Shown: in pieces, positions 50,927 to 62,294 of the stretch
Numbering within the stretch: the first letter of the stretch is position 1
Layout of the letters: each line of letters starts with the position of its first letter
Origin: Cinclus cinclus
Lineage: Eukaryota; Chordata; Aves; Passeriformes; Cinclidae
Reading direction: 5' to 3'
DNA length: 64,000 bases
NCBI RefSeq assembly: GCF_963662255.1
Contig: NC_085046.1
Span: 97,109,324 to 97,173,323, forward strand
Position numbers and translations under genes: made by a program
Notes under the pieces: generated by a model
Databases searched by the model: none
Seen by the model: only the letters and a program-made list of their open reading frames with translations
Told to the model about the DNA's origin: nothing

Positions 50927-51460
50927 TATTTGCTTCGTGTTGGAAAGAAGATTGAATTACAGAACTGAAAAACACATTGTGAGAGGTTTTTAAGCTTATT
51001 GTAATATATTCTTTCTCAACTGAAAAACAGAACCAAAAGGACTTTATAGATCATTTCTTGCCTCTTTTCCACAAGATAAAAGACCTTAAGGATTTGTGTT
51101 GGTATTTTCCATTAAGATGACAATCGATATAATTTGCTTGTTTAGCAAGACACAAAGCAAGACAGAAGATTGCTATTTCCTGTAGCACACAAGAGCATCA
51201 GTATGATTGTGATAATTGCTATGAGATAAAGTGAGACTAGTGGATTGTGTAAATTGGATGTATTAATTTAAAGTACTTAGGAATGACAGATTTTTTGATT
51301 ATTTGGATTGTTCCCTGATTTCTTTATGTCCTTTTTTCCTTCATGTAAAATCTGTTATGCTGGTATACATTTTTGCCTTCTTACTACCACCTTGGTAGTT
51401 TTTTCAGTGTACTTGCTTGATTATAATAAAGTTGTACAGCTGTGCCATAGATTATATATC

Positions 51461-51595
51461 TAATATAATAATATAATATAATATAATATAATATAATATA
51501 ATATAATATAATATAATAATATAATATAATATAATATAATATAATATAATATAATATAATATAATATAATATAATATAATATAATATAATATAAT
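51461..51595. repeat. Pentanucleotide array (ATAAT)n
   Basis: About 135 bases of ATAAT units with two slips (near 51470 and 51516) where an AAT is added or lost. It contains only A and T, so it yields Ile/Tyr/Leu false frames on the minus strand. This is the longest pure AT array in the window. Confidence 0.97.
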
Positions 51596-52450
51596 CAATA
51601 TATGTAATCATTAGCACATAGCCTTGTAGGTTGTTTTTGTTATCATAATACAAATTTGATTACAGAATGGCATTATGTGTAAAGCTTTCAACGAAAATTA
51701 TATAGAGATTGATGATGAAATGTAATGCAAGCATTATTATCGTCATCGTCATTGCTGACTTTATAATATTTCACAGTATCAAGACAGTTCAGAAATTATA
51801 GGGCAAAAAATACCTGTCTTTATAGAACAATAAATAAACTTCAAGTTACTGCTTTGTAAGTTTTCCTGACTAGATAAACAACACAACTGCCTGTGTGTAA
51901 TTTGTCTAGGATTTAATTTCAAGATCAAATGAAAATTTACCAGTGTTATTGGAAAAAAATATACATAGATATTTGCACAGTTATAGTAAAAAAAGCTCAA
52001 ATTAACAGATGATTTTGAGCTACTGGGCTCCTGCCCACAGTCTGCAAATGCATATCCGCAGTACTGTGCCAGCATGTCTTCTCATGACACTGGAGTTATC
52101 CAGATATGAAGAAATACATTCATCTGAGTTTATGTTTTGAACCTAGTACTTGTTTGAGACTAATGTTTTGATACTATGTGATCTAGATTGCTTGTATGAG
52201 AAGCTTTTGCACAGCACTTGCACCAGAAAAAAAGTAGCTTAAGTGAGAAAATAATTTCCTGGTGATGTATGCAATATCTAAAGAAAGATCTATCACAACA
52301 GGTATTTTAAAATAACAGTTTGACATGCAAGTTACTTGCGCAAAATGAAGATTTCTGACAAGTTTTATAGTTATGCAAAAGCAGCAGTCACCCAGAAGCC
52401 TTTAGGGCCAATTTCACAGATGAAAGTTTCCCATTGCATGTAACGCCTTA

Positions 52451-52515
52451 GAATCATAGAAAAGTTGGGGTTGAAGGGACTTTTAAAGATTTTGATGAAG
52501 ATACCTCCTGATGTG
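52451..52515 (-). mobile_element. CR1 LINE 3' end, reversed, short
   Basis: GAATCATAGAAAAGTTGGGG, then TTGAAGGGACTTTTAAAGAT and a decayed GATACCTCC, matches the reversed 3' end of a CR1 subfamily (AATCATAGAAT...GGTTGGAAGGGACCTTAAAGATC). Similarity fades after about 65 bases, though the insertion could extend to about 52580. Confidence 0.75.
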
Positions 52516-55500
52516 TCATGGAGGCATAGCATGCATTTCCAGGCTCTATTAAGGGTCCTGAGGGCAGCACATGTTAACTTGTTAGACAAAACTGTTCCTT
52601 TTCAGAAATGTCAAAATTTCTCTTCAATCCAGGAGAGCTCCATAGCAACATTTTAACTTTTCTTTACTTATATGTGCATGCATACAAACATTTTTGTGTG
52701 ATTCCTCTATTTCTTTTGAAGCTCTTTGGACACATGTTCCTTATACATCAGAAACTGGTAAACTTACTTTTTGTTGCCTATATGCTTTTATATAGAAATA
52801 TTGTTAAACTTATATTTGCAGGCATTTGGACTGCATTTTTTTTTCTTTCTCCACTGTAAGAATAACTGTAGGAATGGATGAGAGCTGGTTCAGCTTTGTT
52901 TAGTTTTTTTCTATTTTTGTTCTCCTTTTTATTTGGAAAAAGAAAACCACGTGTCTGTGGTCAGAAATGAATAAAACTAGATCTTACTGTCGTATCCATC
53001 TTTCAGCCTCTTCATATATTGCTTCATTCATCACAGTTATGGAAACTATATCATTATAATAGGTTGCCACTTCAAAGTGTTGGTATATTGTGAGATAGAG
53101 GTAGAAAAATCGATGTAACATGATGATTTGAAGTAAAGTTACAAGAACCTTTTATTTTTAACAGAAATAAAATTATTTTTTGCCATAACTTGCCAAAGGC
53201 AAGGTAACCATGAGTTGAGATGACACATTAAAAGCTGTAACACTGCAGTGTAATTGTGTATGACTTTTTAATGATAAAGATTTTTCCTCTTTGCTCTAAG
53301 CCCATTTTTTTTTCTCTACCCTGTTCTGTTGACCTAATGTTACATAAGTCTCACCACTCAAGAAACTGATTTTGTCACTGCAGCCTCACATGGTTGTTAC
53401 GGGAAGGACAGTTCTAAACTTATTAATTTTTTTATTATTACTGGTACATCACATTCAAGAGCATTAGAGTTTTGAAGTAGTTGGATTTTCTTTTAGTATA
53501 AAGAGAATTAATTAGGAAATAAGGTATACCTGGTTTGGGGTTTTTTGTTGGTATTTTTGTTTTAAGTAATGTCCCTTATTACAATACCTCATTAGCAATC
53601 TGTGTTCTCACCTGCCACAGTATGCTCTCCTCTTGGGCATTTGAAAATGAAAGCTGGAATTAAAGTAACTGGTAGAAAGCAGAGTTAGAAGGTATGATTT
53701 TTTAGAGGATTGACATAAACCTAAAGATTTTGTGCTGAAAGAAATCTGAGAAGAACATCAAATCAATTTCCCTGCTCTGAAGCTGTAAAAATATACCTAA
53801 AATTCCGATGGGAAGGTTTTCTCAGGATAATTTATTGTATTTTTTTTTCTAAAGTTAAAATATCTTTTCCATATCATCTAATTTCAACTGCTCTTACATC
53901 TAAGCTTATGTGATCTCATTAATGATTACAGGTACAACCTATTTTCTCTACTTTGTAGAAAATTCATTTTAAGACTGTTCTTCCTTCTCTTTCTCATGAG
54001 ATCCTTTTCCAAAACTACTTATGATTATATCTCCTCTGCTTTCTCCCAAATGTAATGTATATATTCTTATTGAAATGTAATGAATGCCTCAAACTGGACA
54101 CATACATGTACTGAGAACTTGTGTTTCAAGAGCACAGTGAAAATAATTTCCTATGTGTATCAATGAGAAAATCAATATCGGACACTCTTTTGCAAAATCA
54201 TTCCATTATAATAATAGTTTCCATTTAACACTGATTTCTTACCCCTATTCTACATTTACACATTTAATTTTCAACTTCCCCTGTTCCCAAGATCTTGATT
54301 CTATTCACAATTTACGGTGTCGCTTGCAGGCTTCCGTTTTGCCCCTTCTTTCTTGCCCCAGTAGTGCAAAGCAGCATGAAGAGCTGAATCAGACAAGATT
54401 TGACTTTGGATGACATCCCTCTCCATCAGAATCCCTACTTCATCCTACAGTCTTCCTTTATTATTCTGTTTAAGTAGAAAAATGCAATGGCAATGTAATG
54501 CAGACCTAACACTTTGTGAAAAATCACACTGAAGCAATTTTCCACAGATTTTTATTTGTCTGCTTGCTTGTATAACAAATGTTGAAATGTATTATTATTA
54601 TTATTTACAGCTACAAATTTTCACTCAAGGATTTCAACAACTGAGAAGCCTTACAGCTGGTACTGGAATCAGGAGACTGATTCTGATTTTATCACCAACC
54701 CTTCCAAAATTGTGACGTTCAATCCAGATCAGCTCACTCTGCAGCCCTACAGCTAGTTCTGTAACACAAGCAGAAGAGCAACACCAACTGAATCAAACAG
54801 CAAAGGTTTAGTAATTGCTTAAATTGGCCCTGACAGAAATCTGGACAGCTAAGTCTGAATGTAATAACTACATGCTTGTCTTCATTGATCTTGGAGTGAA
54901 GGAACTTTTCTGAAACCACTACATTTTCAAGATCTTCCCTGTTCTACTGGTCACTCTCTAGAGTGATCTGGCACATACCAGGAAAAAACAAATTCTGTGT
55001 TCTTTTTATTACTTCACTGCATAGTATTTAGTATTAAAAAAAATATAGTTTGTAATTTGTTTTTTAGGAACTTATTTCAATGTGGCTCACTGGAGACACA
55101 AGAGCAGCTTTCCATTACCACATGAAAGGGGAAAAAAAAAACATTCTTCATACCATCTTCTTTTAATTGCTATTAGAAAAGGGGCTAGGTAGATAGTTGA
55201 TGCCATGTAAGGCTCTACAGGGAAAAAATATAAAAGACTTGTTGAATGGTCTCTTAAGAGTGACCTATTAGGGTTAAAAGAATGACAAAATTCTGTGAAT
55301 ATATTTATGTAGATCACCATTAGAGTGAAAAAGGAGCAAAAACATCACTTGCCATTCACGACACACCTCTTTAAGTTTCCTTGCAGTATTGGGAAGGATG
55401 CTTGCAAGGATTCTCAATATTCAGAAAAATAATTACTTCAGTGGTTAGTACCTATGAAAGTTATTTATAATGAAATATAATAATGTCTATTTCCTCAGAA

Positions 55501-55915
55501 TGAATGGGAAATACTGTTTCAAACTTATCTTTGTATCATAGAAAAAATATTAGTTTTGAAGCATTGCTGCCAAAAATATCTTAATTTCTACTAATTAGGG
55601 TAAAATTCTAATTAGAGTTTGGGGAAGGAGGGTAAGAACTTGTCTGGACACCAGTATTTACTGGTGGTAAGCTAGGCTAAAAGAAGGCTCTGAAAGTAGA
55701 GGGTAATGTCACAAAGACTTTTTTTTTTAAACTGGTGTGTGTGATGGGTGGGTTGTTTTTTTCTTGTCTGGGTTTTATGTGGAATGGAAATATTTTACTG
55801 AAGGCTGATATAAAGATGGAGAATCAATAATATCACAAATGCTCATTAAAGAAATGTACTGGAGTAGGCATTTCCACCTATTGACTCAAGTATAGAATAG
55901 CAAGAAAGGCAATTT
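52516..55915. other. AT-rich non-coding stretch
   Basis: No established gene. The only item of note is the splice-acceptor-like site and 47-codon open stretch at 54611-54756. Frames at 52608-52859 and 54153-54413 have no domain. No repeat was recognised. Confidence 0.55.
54611..54756 (+). other. Possible terminal coding exon, unproven
   Basis: An acceptor-like TTATTATTATTTACAG ends at 54610. The frame that opens two bases later is free of stops for 47 codons and ends in TAG at 54754-54756. Its wording is mixed and protein-like, for example KPYSWYWNQETDSDF and IVTFNPDQLTLQPYS, rather than the low-complexity wording of chance frames in AT-rich DNA. There is no ATG at its start, as expected for a last exon. 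Against it: I recognise no protein family, no partner exon was found, and a chance open stretch of this length is not rare in 64 kb. Treat as a hint only. Confidence 0.15.
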
Positions 55916-55982
55916 CAATCAGAAAAAAAACCAACCAACCAAACAAAATAACCCCAAAACCAAAACCAAAAAAAAAAAAAAG
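55916..55982. repeat. A/C-rich low-complexity run
   Basis: AACCAACCAACC, AACCCCAAAACC and a run of about 14 A make up this tract. It lies about 40 bases left of the SINE tail end but is separated from it by unique sequence. Confidence 0.9.
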
Positions 55983-56020
55983 GTACTAGGCAGTGGTAAG
56001 ACACCAACATTCAACTTTAG

Positions 56021-56160
56021 ATTCACAGAGTATTCAGAATTAGAAGGGACCCAAAAAGATCATCAAGTCCAACTCTTAAGCAAACGGCCCATACAGGATT
56101 AGATTCCAGAACCTTAGTGGAATTAGCACCAGGCTCTATCCAGCTGAGCTACTCAAAGAC
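56021..56160 (-). mobile_element. SINE with tRNA-Ile head and CR1 tail (TguSINE1-like)
   Basis: Read on the minus strand from 56160, the head contains TAGCTCAGCTGGATAGAGCC, an intact A box, then TGGTGCTAATTCC and CTAAGGTTCTGG. This matches tRNA-Ile(AAU) through the anticodon arm (GTGCTAATAAC). A decayed B box (GGAATCTAATCC for GGTTCGATCC) and the acceptor-like TATGGGCC follow. The left part (TTCACAGAGTATTCAG, AATTAGAAGGGACCC, AGATCATCAAGTCCAAC) is a reversed CR1-type 3' tail. Such a tRNA-Ile/CR1 fusion is the known structure of TguSINE1, a passerine SINE moved by CR1 machinery. It is not a functional tRNA gene: the acceptor stem does not pair and the B box is changed. Confidence 0.85.
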
Positions 56161-57008
56161 TCAAAGGATGTGTACTGTAAGGTGTTGTTTGCTGTTTATC
56201 CGTGAATTTAAGAGGAATACAGCCCAAATTTTGAGGCTGGCCAAGAGTAGGGATATTATTTATGGGTGTGATTTTTTTGTTGTTGTTGTTTCATCTATTA
56301 GGTTTTCTTACTTGTAGACCAGATATCCCCCAGGACTGCTCCTGTGATGATGGAAGCTTTTGACTCTAGGCTGTTTGATCCAAATTGCTAAAGGTCAGCA
56401 GAACAGTGATGGACAGGACTTGGTTATGACCTGATGACAGCCTAGCAAACTGTACTGAATATGCTGTTAATGTCCTTGTAGCAGGCAGGTATTAGGGTCT
56501 TAAGAGTTCAGAATCACATTGTTTGATACACCAGCCAAAAAAAGAAATGGAGTTATGAATTTTTGGACTGAAGCAAAATGATTTTATATCTTGAATTCTC
56601 TTTTGAATCCTAGATTTAAGATGGTGAGAGCCCCCTACTTTTTTTTCACCAAAAAAAAAAAAAATCATAAAAACCCCCAAAATGCAGAAAGCAAACAAAA
56701 GACAGAAAAAATATTTCTATGATATTTTTATGCTGTAGATGTGGGGTTGTGATAAATCAGAGAATAATTATTTGTTTATTTATTGTACACTGCTTTTCTT
56801 TTTTCTGTAAATTGATAAGAAATTTCATTGTATCCTTACATTTACATCTGTACTCATTGCTGTTAAAGAGAGATATTATCATTCAATCAACATTTATTGT
56901 AAAAACTACTGAAAACTTTAGTTTGAATGTCCCTATTCTAGTTTACAGTATAATATTTTGTGGTGGTAAAATAAAAAGCTGCTGACAAAAATCTACCTAG
57001 AGATTATC

Positions 57009-57689
57009 TGCAGTTGTAAGTCCTTGACACTGGAGACAACGTATTTTCATGAGTGTATTCAGTCTATGTGGAAGAAAGCTGAGGTGGGGGGGCTACAGAG
57101 ATGGCTCCTGTGAGAAGACACCATATGCTTCTCCCATGTCTGATATGGAATTACCCTGGATCAAGTTTTCTGGTAGGACTTGTGGTCCCACAGGGAATTC
57201 ACCCTGGAGCAGCCTGTTCCTGAAGGACAGCACCCAGGGGAAGGACCTGGAGCAGTTTCTGAACTACAGCCCATGTGGAAGGACTCATGTTGGTGATGCT
57301 GATGGAGCACTGTCTCCCTTGAGCAGCCCCACACTGGGACAGGGGAAGACCGTGGAGAGTCCTCCTATGGAGGACAAAAGCACCCATTTCCCATTCCTCC
57401 TGTGTTGCTGGAGGGGATAAGGCAGAGAATTCAGGAGAGAACTTGATCCCAGGAAGAATTGGTTTTATATCTCATTGTCCTATGCTGATTTGATTAGCAA
57501 TAAATCAAATTAATTTCCCCAAATCAAGTCTGATTTGCCCATGACAGTAACTGGTGACTGATCTCTCACTGTCCTTATTGCAATCCATTAACCTTTTGTT
57601 ACATTTTCTGTCCCCTGTCCAGCTGAGGAGCAGGGTGATTAAGCAGCTTTGGTTGACACCCTCTGTCCAGCAGGGCTGAACCTACCACA
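57009..57689 (+). mobile_element. Solo LTR (ERVL-like bird family), copy 3, with target duplication
   Basis: A 681-bp LTR with TG at the left and ...CCTACCACA at the right. ATTATC lies directly outside each end (57003-57008 and 57690-57695), a 6-bp target duplication. It contains GGCTACAGAGATGGCTCCTG, GCTTCTCCCATGTCTG, then AGCAGCCTGTTCCTGAAGGA and GGACAGGGGAAGACC. GGTTTTATATCTC, the poly(A) signal AATAAA (57499-57504) and the 3' block CCCTGTCCAGCTGAGGAGC follow. Compared with the reversed copy at 43 kb it lacks a middle stretch after GTCTGATA, so it is internally deleted. No internal retroviral sequence is present. The frame at 57049-57420 lies within it and is not a gene. Class is assigned from memory; the left edge depends on the target duplication. 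Confidence 0.85.
57499..57504 (+). terminator. LTR poly(A) signal AATAAA
   Basis: AATAAA after TGATTTGATTAGC, at the position equivalent to AATAAA 5377-5382 in copy 1. Confidence 0.65.
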
Positions 57690-57695
57690 ATTATC

Positions 57696-58704
57696 TCATT
57701 AAAATCAATGCAAGGGAAATGGGAAGAGGTATCTTTTTTGTATGTGATAGATTTGAGTTATGTGGATTCCTTCCTGCAGTAGTTCTATGGCCAATGTAAG
57801 ATAAAAAGATAATTTACTGAGTGGAAATCAAACTCCGCTTATTTTATACCTACTTTGGCAATGTTGAAGGTGAAACACAGCCTAAAGAAGTACAAGCCAA
57901 GTGGAGAATTTAAATAGACATGTGGAAAGAGAAAGAGCATTTGCAAAAAAAAAACATGCATTAAACAGAGGGTGCCTTCAGAAAATATGCATTCTAAATG
58001 AATTCTCTAATAATATGAAAATTTATTCCTTGGCCTCATAGAAATCTTTCTACAAAAATGTTTTTCAATATATAAAGTCTATTTTTTCCTCTCAAATAAG
58101 TACAGAGCTTCTTAAAGTCCTGAAAATGTGAATTCTTTTAGTTTTCAAACAAGAAAAAATGCTTACAATTTTATTGTTAGTCACAAATTTGTTGGATATG
58201 GGAAGGGACCTATTTTTTCTGGTTTAAATTTATATCAAATATTTACTATCATCCTGACTGCCCAACATACTTTCTTTCACCAGTGCTGTATGCTAAGGAA
58301 ATCACTTTCATTTTGTAAGAAAAAAGAGAAGTAAAAACATATGAATGTACTGTAGTTAAAGCCTTGCCAGCATTTAAGGTTTTTTTTTACATAAGGCACG
58401 GCCACTGAGACCATAGAGAAGAAATGCCTAAATGTCAATATGCATAAAGGGCAAAAGTACTCACTACAAAGAACCTGGTCAAATATAAAGTAACCAAACC
58501 CACTTCATTCAAGACAGAGAATACAAAAGCCTTTTTAATAAGGGTTTGCTTCTTGCAGTAATTCTGTAGGGTATTTTGTTTATTTTTAAAGTTAGACCTA
58601 CATGTACTATATGGTTGGACACTGCTAACAAAAACAATGGAAAAGCTTTAAACTAATATATTCATAATCAAAATGAAAGTGTATATTAAATTGCTAAAGC
58701 ATCA
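57696..58704. other. AT-rich non-coding stretch
   Basis: About 1 kb between the LTR and the CR1 element. No gene, RNA or repeat was recognised. The frame at 58128-58334 has no domain. Confidence 0.6.
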
Positions 58705-60230
58705 TAATGCATCATTTCTTCACAAGATTTCTCAGACTTAGTCGTGCCCTTAAGAACAAAGTATTACCTTCTAAACCTGTCCTCAAGGAGCTGCTGATGT
58801 CATTGCAAAGCCTCTCTCAATGGTCTTTGAACAGTTTTTTGAATCCAAAGAGATTGCAGCCGACTGGAAGCTGGTCAGTGTTGTCCTGATTTTCAAGAAA
58901 AGCAAGAAGAGTGGCCCCAGAAACTACAAATCAGTCAGTGTCACTTCAGTGCCCACTGAAATAATGGAAAAGGTTATTTTGGGAAGTACTGAAAAACACC
59001 TGGAGGACAACTTAGTCACTGATCACAACAGCATGGCTTCATGAGAGCAAAGTCCTGCTTTTCAAACCTGATATCTTCCTCCTTCAGGATAACCTACCTA
59101 GTTGATCTAGGGAAGCTAGTTGATGTAATCTTTTTGGATTTAAGCAAAGCTTTTGACACTGCCTCTCGCAGGATCCTTCTGGACAAAAGGTCCAGCACAC
59201 AGCTGGATAACCAAGTGATGTGTGAACAACTGGCTCATGGGTGAGGCATAAAGGGTTGCAGACAATGGGGTGACATCACACTGGTGACCTGTCACTAGTG
59301 AGGCTCTGCAGGGCTCTTCTTCATTAAAGACTTGGCTGCGGGACTTGAGGAAATACTCAGTTTGCCAATTATACTGAATTGGGAAAATATGGTGACTCTC
59401 CCAGGACTCCTCAGTCCCCTCATTGAGAGACCTCAATGCAGGGGAGTGATGGGCAATTACCAACAGTAGGAATTTTAACAAAGACAAGTGCTGGATTCTA
59501 CACCTGGGACAGGGCAACCCTGACTGGATGGACAGACTGGGGAATGAGAGGCTGGAGAGAAGCATTGTGGAAAGGATCCTGGTCGATGGCAAGTTGAATC
59601 TGAGCAGTGCCCTGGCAACCAGGAGAGCCAACCCTGTCCTGGGGTGCATCAGGCACAACATCACCAGCTGGGCAAAGGAGGGGATTGTCCCACTCTGCTC
59701 TGCACTGGGGCAGACTTGCCTTGAATTTTTTGGGCACTGCAACATAAGAAAGACATTAAACTATTTGAGACAGTCCAGAGAAGGGCAACGAAGATAGTGA
59801 AGGGTGTAGAGGGGAAGCCAGATGAGGAATGGCTGAGACAAAACTTGTCCTGTTTAGTCTGGAGAGCACTGAAGGGAGACCACATTGCAGTCTCCAACAT
59901 CCTCACAAGGGGAAGCAGTAGGGCAGGTACCAATCTCTTCCATCTCATGAGCCTTGACAGGACTAGAAAAACGGCATAAAGCTCAGTCAGGGGAGGTTTA
60001 GGTTAGATACCACGGAAAGGCTCTTCACCTAAAGGATGGCTGAGCACTGGAAAAGACTCCCCAGGGAAATCATACAAGCACCAAGCCTGTCTGAGTTCAA
60101 GAAGTGTTAGAAGAGTGACCTCAAGCACCTGGTGCAGTTTGTGGGAATGCTGCAGGGCTAGGAGCTGGACTCAGTGATCCTAATGGGTCTTTTCCTACCC
60201 ATCATATTCTACAATTCTGATTCTATGATG
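58705..60230 (+). mobile_element. CR1 LINE, 3' 1.5 kb with tail
   Basis: The most complete CR1 in the window. It covers the reverse transcriptase region, the C-terminal part and the 3' UTR, ending in ATTCTACAATTCTGATTCTA and TGATG, the tail typical of CR1. Landmarks in order: GACTGGAAGCTGGTCAGTG, AACTACAAATCAGTCAGTG, TTGGATTTAAGCAAAGC, CTGGACAAAAG, TTTGCCAATTATACTG, TGCTGGATTCTACACCTGGG, CAACCCTGACTGGATGG. The 3' UTR reads GGTTTAGGTTAGATACCACG, AAGAGTGACCTCAAGCACC, GGACTCAGTGATCCTAATGG. The 5' end is truncated, as usual for CR1, and the left edge is approximate. The coding part is broken by frame changes and stops, so the copy cannot move. It is the same strand as the next two CR1 pieces. Confidence 0.92.
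58820..59400 (+). pseudogene. CR1 reverse transcriptase remnant (dead)
   Basis: The reverse transcriptase part of the CR1 ORF2. In frame 2, DWKLVSVVLIFKKSKKSGP and RNYKSVSVTSVPTEIMEK match the CR1 fingers region. The reading then shifts to frame 1 near 59040 (SFRITYLVDLGKLVDVIFLD, then LSKAFDTASRRILLDK, the first catalytic Asp block). It shifts again to frame 3 at 59361, where the catalytic motif FADD reads FANY. Both the loss of the two Asp residues and the frame changes show an inactive enzyme. An active element would reverse-transcribe its own RNA at nicked target DNA. Confidence 0.85.
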
Positions 60231-60270
60231 TAAGTATTATAAGACTAGTAGCTTTAATGTAAATTGTAAA

Positions 60271-60392
60271 GAAGAAAAGAAAAAGAAAAAAGAAAAAAGA
60301 AAGAAAAGAAAAGAAAAGAAAAGAAAAGAAAAGAAAAGAAAAGAAAAGAAAAGAAAAGAAAAGAAAAGAAAAGAAAAGAGAAAAGAAAATAA
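60271..60392. repeat. AAAAG microsatellite
   Basis: A purine-only array. The first 30 bases are irregular (GAAGAAAAGAAAAAGAAAAA), followed by about 17 clean AAAAG units and a short GAAAAG end. It starts 40 bases after the CR1 tail. The reverse strand gives a Phe/Ser/Leu false frame. Confidence 0.96.
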
Positions 60393-61945
60393 TTCATGTC
60401 TTGTGGCAATGTTTTTTAACATTTTGCTTCTAATTGATTTTCATTCTTTAAGTGGATATCATCTAAACACTTTTTGCCAGGTATAGATCAGCATTTTTGC
60501 GCCATTTTGGGTTATAAACTGTCTCAGTGCTTCTGTTTTTACCATGTCATTTCCTTAGTTTCTGGGCCAAAGACATATAAGAGAAGGGGTTTGTTTGTTT
60601 GTTTGATTGATTTGTTTTTGGTTTTTGTTGTTTTGTTGTTTTTTTTTTTTTCATTAACCCTATATTTCTCTTTGGTGGAGAGTAGCCTTGAAAAAGGATC
60701 TTTTGTTTCCCAATGCATTATAGATTACAGTATCAGGAGTCTCTAAAAAACTCATGTGGAGAACCATGTGGATGGCATTGACAGTTCTAGTATGTTATTG
60801 GACTGCCAGCTGCTCTTTGTGTCTTTCTTGCTGGCATGTTGTTTTACTCCCAGCAGGAGAGGACTTGAAGCAAGAAGCAAAGAAGTGTTTCAACCATGGC
60901 TTTTGAATTCATTCTAATTGGGCTTTTTGTTCCTCAATTTAATTTTTTTTTTTTACTAGCTCACTTCTGGCTCAGCACTACAGTGGCAATTGTCTTCTGA
61001 CTGTTTTCATCCAGCTGGTATTATACTGGTTTTTTAATACCTTCTATCAAGTTAGGTTCAATAAGAAGGCCTCATGTTAGGGTAAACATGGGCCTTATTA
61101 AGATACTTGTGATTTCACTGACTTTAAACTTCTGTACAGGATAGGATTTTATAAGTTTTATTCTTAGGCAAATACAGTTTAATATTTTTCCTCTTTCTTG
61201 TCATTTTTATTTCAGATAAATTTGAGATTTTATGGTCAAAAAAATTATTATTTTAACCAAGCCGAATCTTGGAAACTACAAAATTGGGAATTTGCATTCT
61301 GATGTAGAATTTCAAATAGGAAATAATTGTTCATTTTTATATATTATATGGTTTTTTTTTAATTCATAAATTATTAGATGTACTAACTTGAAAAAAATTG
61401 CAATTAAAGGAAGATATCATCACTGTGTTCCCAAAAATTACTTTCCCCAGTATTCAATTATGTTATCAGCTTAAAACAGAGGGTAGATTTACAGAGGCTA
61501 ATAGCACTGTGCCACAGCAAGAAAGGGAAAATCATGAAATTATTATAAAAATATCTGAATCTACTCAAGACAATAAATGTGTTCCTTTTGGAAAGAGAGA
61601 AGGATCTCAAGGGGTTCTGGTATAAGGCTTTCACTCTAATTAGAAAAAGACTGAGCATCATTATACAGGAGGGATAAAAACCCTCTTGTTAGCTTTTTAT
61701 GAGTGAATGTATTCCAGTAACTACATATCTATGTCCTTTAACATCCAGAAGCATGGGATAGATTAGAAGAGAAAAAATTAGATTAAAACATAAAGACTTG
61801 CCTACCAGTGACAAAAATACTTTGCTGTTTTATACTTCTCTTGATATTTGAGGAGCTGTGAAAATTTGAGTCTGGCAGTTCTGGCTTACAGATTTAGATT
61901 TGAACTTCTGAATCCCAGAGAAAAGTAGTGCAGATCCCCATATTT
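60393..61945. other. AT-rich non-coding stretch
   Basis: No gene recognised. A T/G-rich run at 60590-60652 (GTTTGTTTGTTTGATTGATT and further TTG words ending in poly-T) is low complexity. The frame at 60474-60746 runs through it and is not supported. Confidence 0.6.
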
Positions 61946-62136
61946 CAAGCACTGGAACAGGCTGCCCAGGGTAGTGGTGGAATTCCAATCGCTGGAGGAA
62001 TTTAAAAGATGTACAGACCTGGTGCTTAGGGACATGGTTTAGTGGTGGATTTGGAAGTGCTGGGTTTACAGTTGGGCTCGATGATATTGTAGTTCTTTGC
62101 AACCTAAACAATTCTATGATTCTCTGATGATTCTAT
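61946..62136 (+). mobile_element. CR1 LINE 3' end
   Basis: GCACTGGAACAGGCTGCCCA starts the match, then TGGAGGAATTTAAAAGATGT, GACCTGGTGCTTAGGGACAT, GGTTTAGTGGTGGATTTGG and GGGCTCGATGATATTG. The tail is ATTCTATGATTCTCTGATG. The 3' end is intact and the 5' end is truncated. The minus-strand frame at 61830-62111 is a shadow of it. Confidence 0.92.
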
Positions 62137-62294
62137 TTAACGTGTCTTCTGGTAGTACTTAGCTGATTGCCAGATTTTTTTGCTACTGTATGAGATAGCT
62201 CAGGCTGAGTCAGAGATCATGTCTTTGGTGCCAAGGCACCCTGTGTCTGCTGCTGCAGGAGGGTGGATGACACCTGCACAGCTGAGCCCCTTAC

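Noticed and set aside
56080..56160. tRNA-Ile gene on the minus strand
   Set aside because: The acceptor stem does not pair, the B box is altered, and the sequence runs directly into a CR1-like tail, so it is a SINE head.
57049..57420. 123-codon plus-strand open frame
   Set aside because: It lies inside the LTR with target duplications and shows no retroviral protein motif.
59140..59745. 201-codon minus-strand open frame
   Set aside because: It is antisense to the CR1 element at 58705-60230. Its length is a by-product of the GC-richer repeat.
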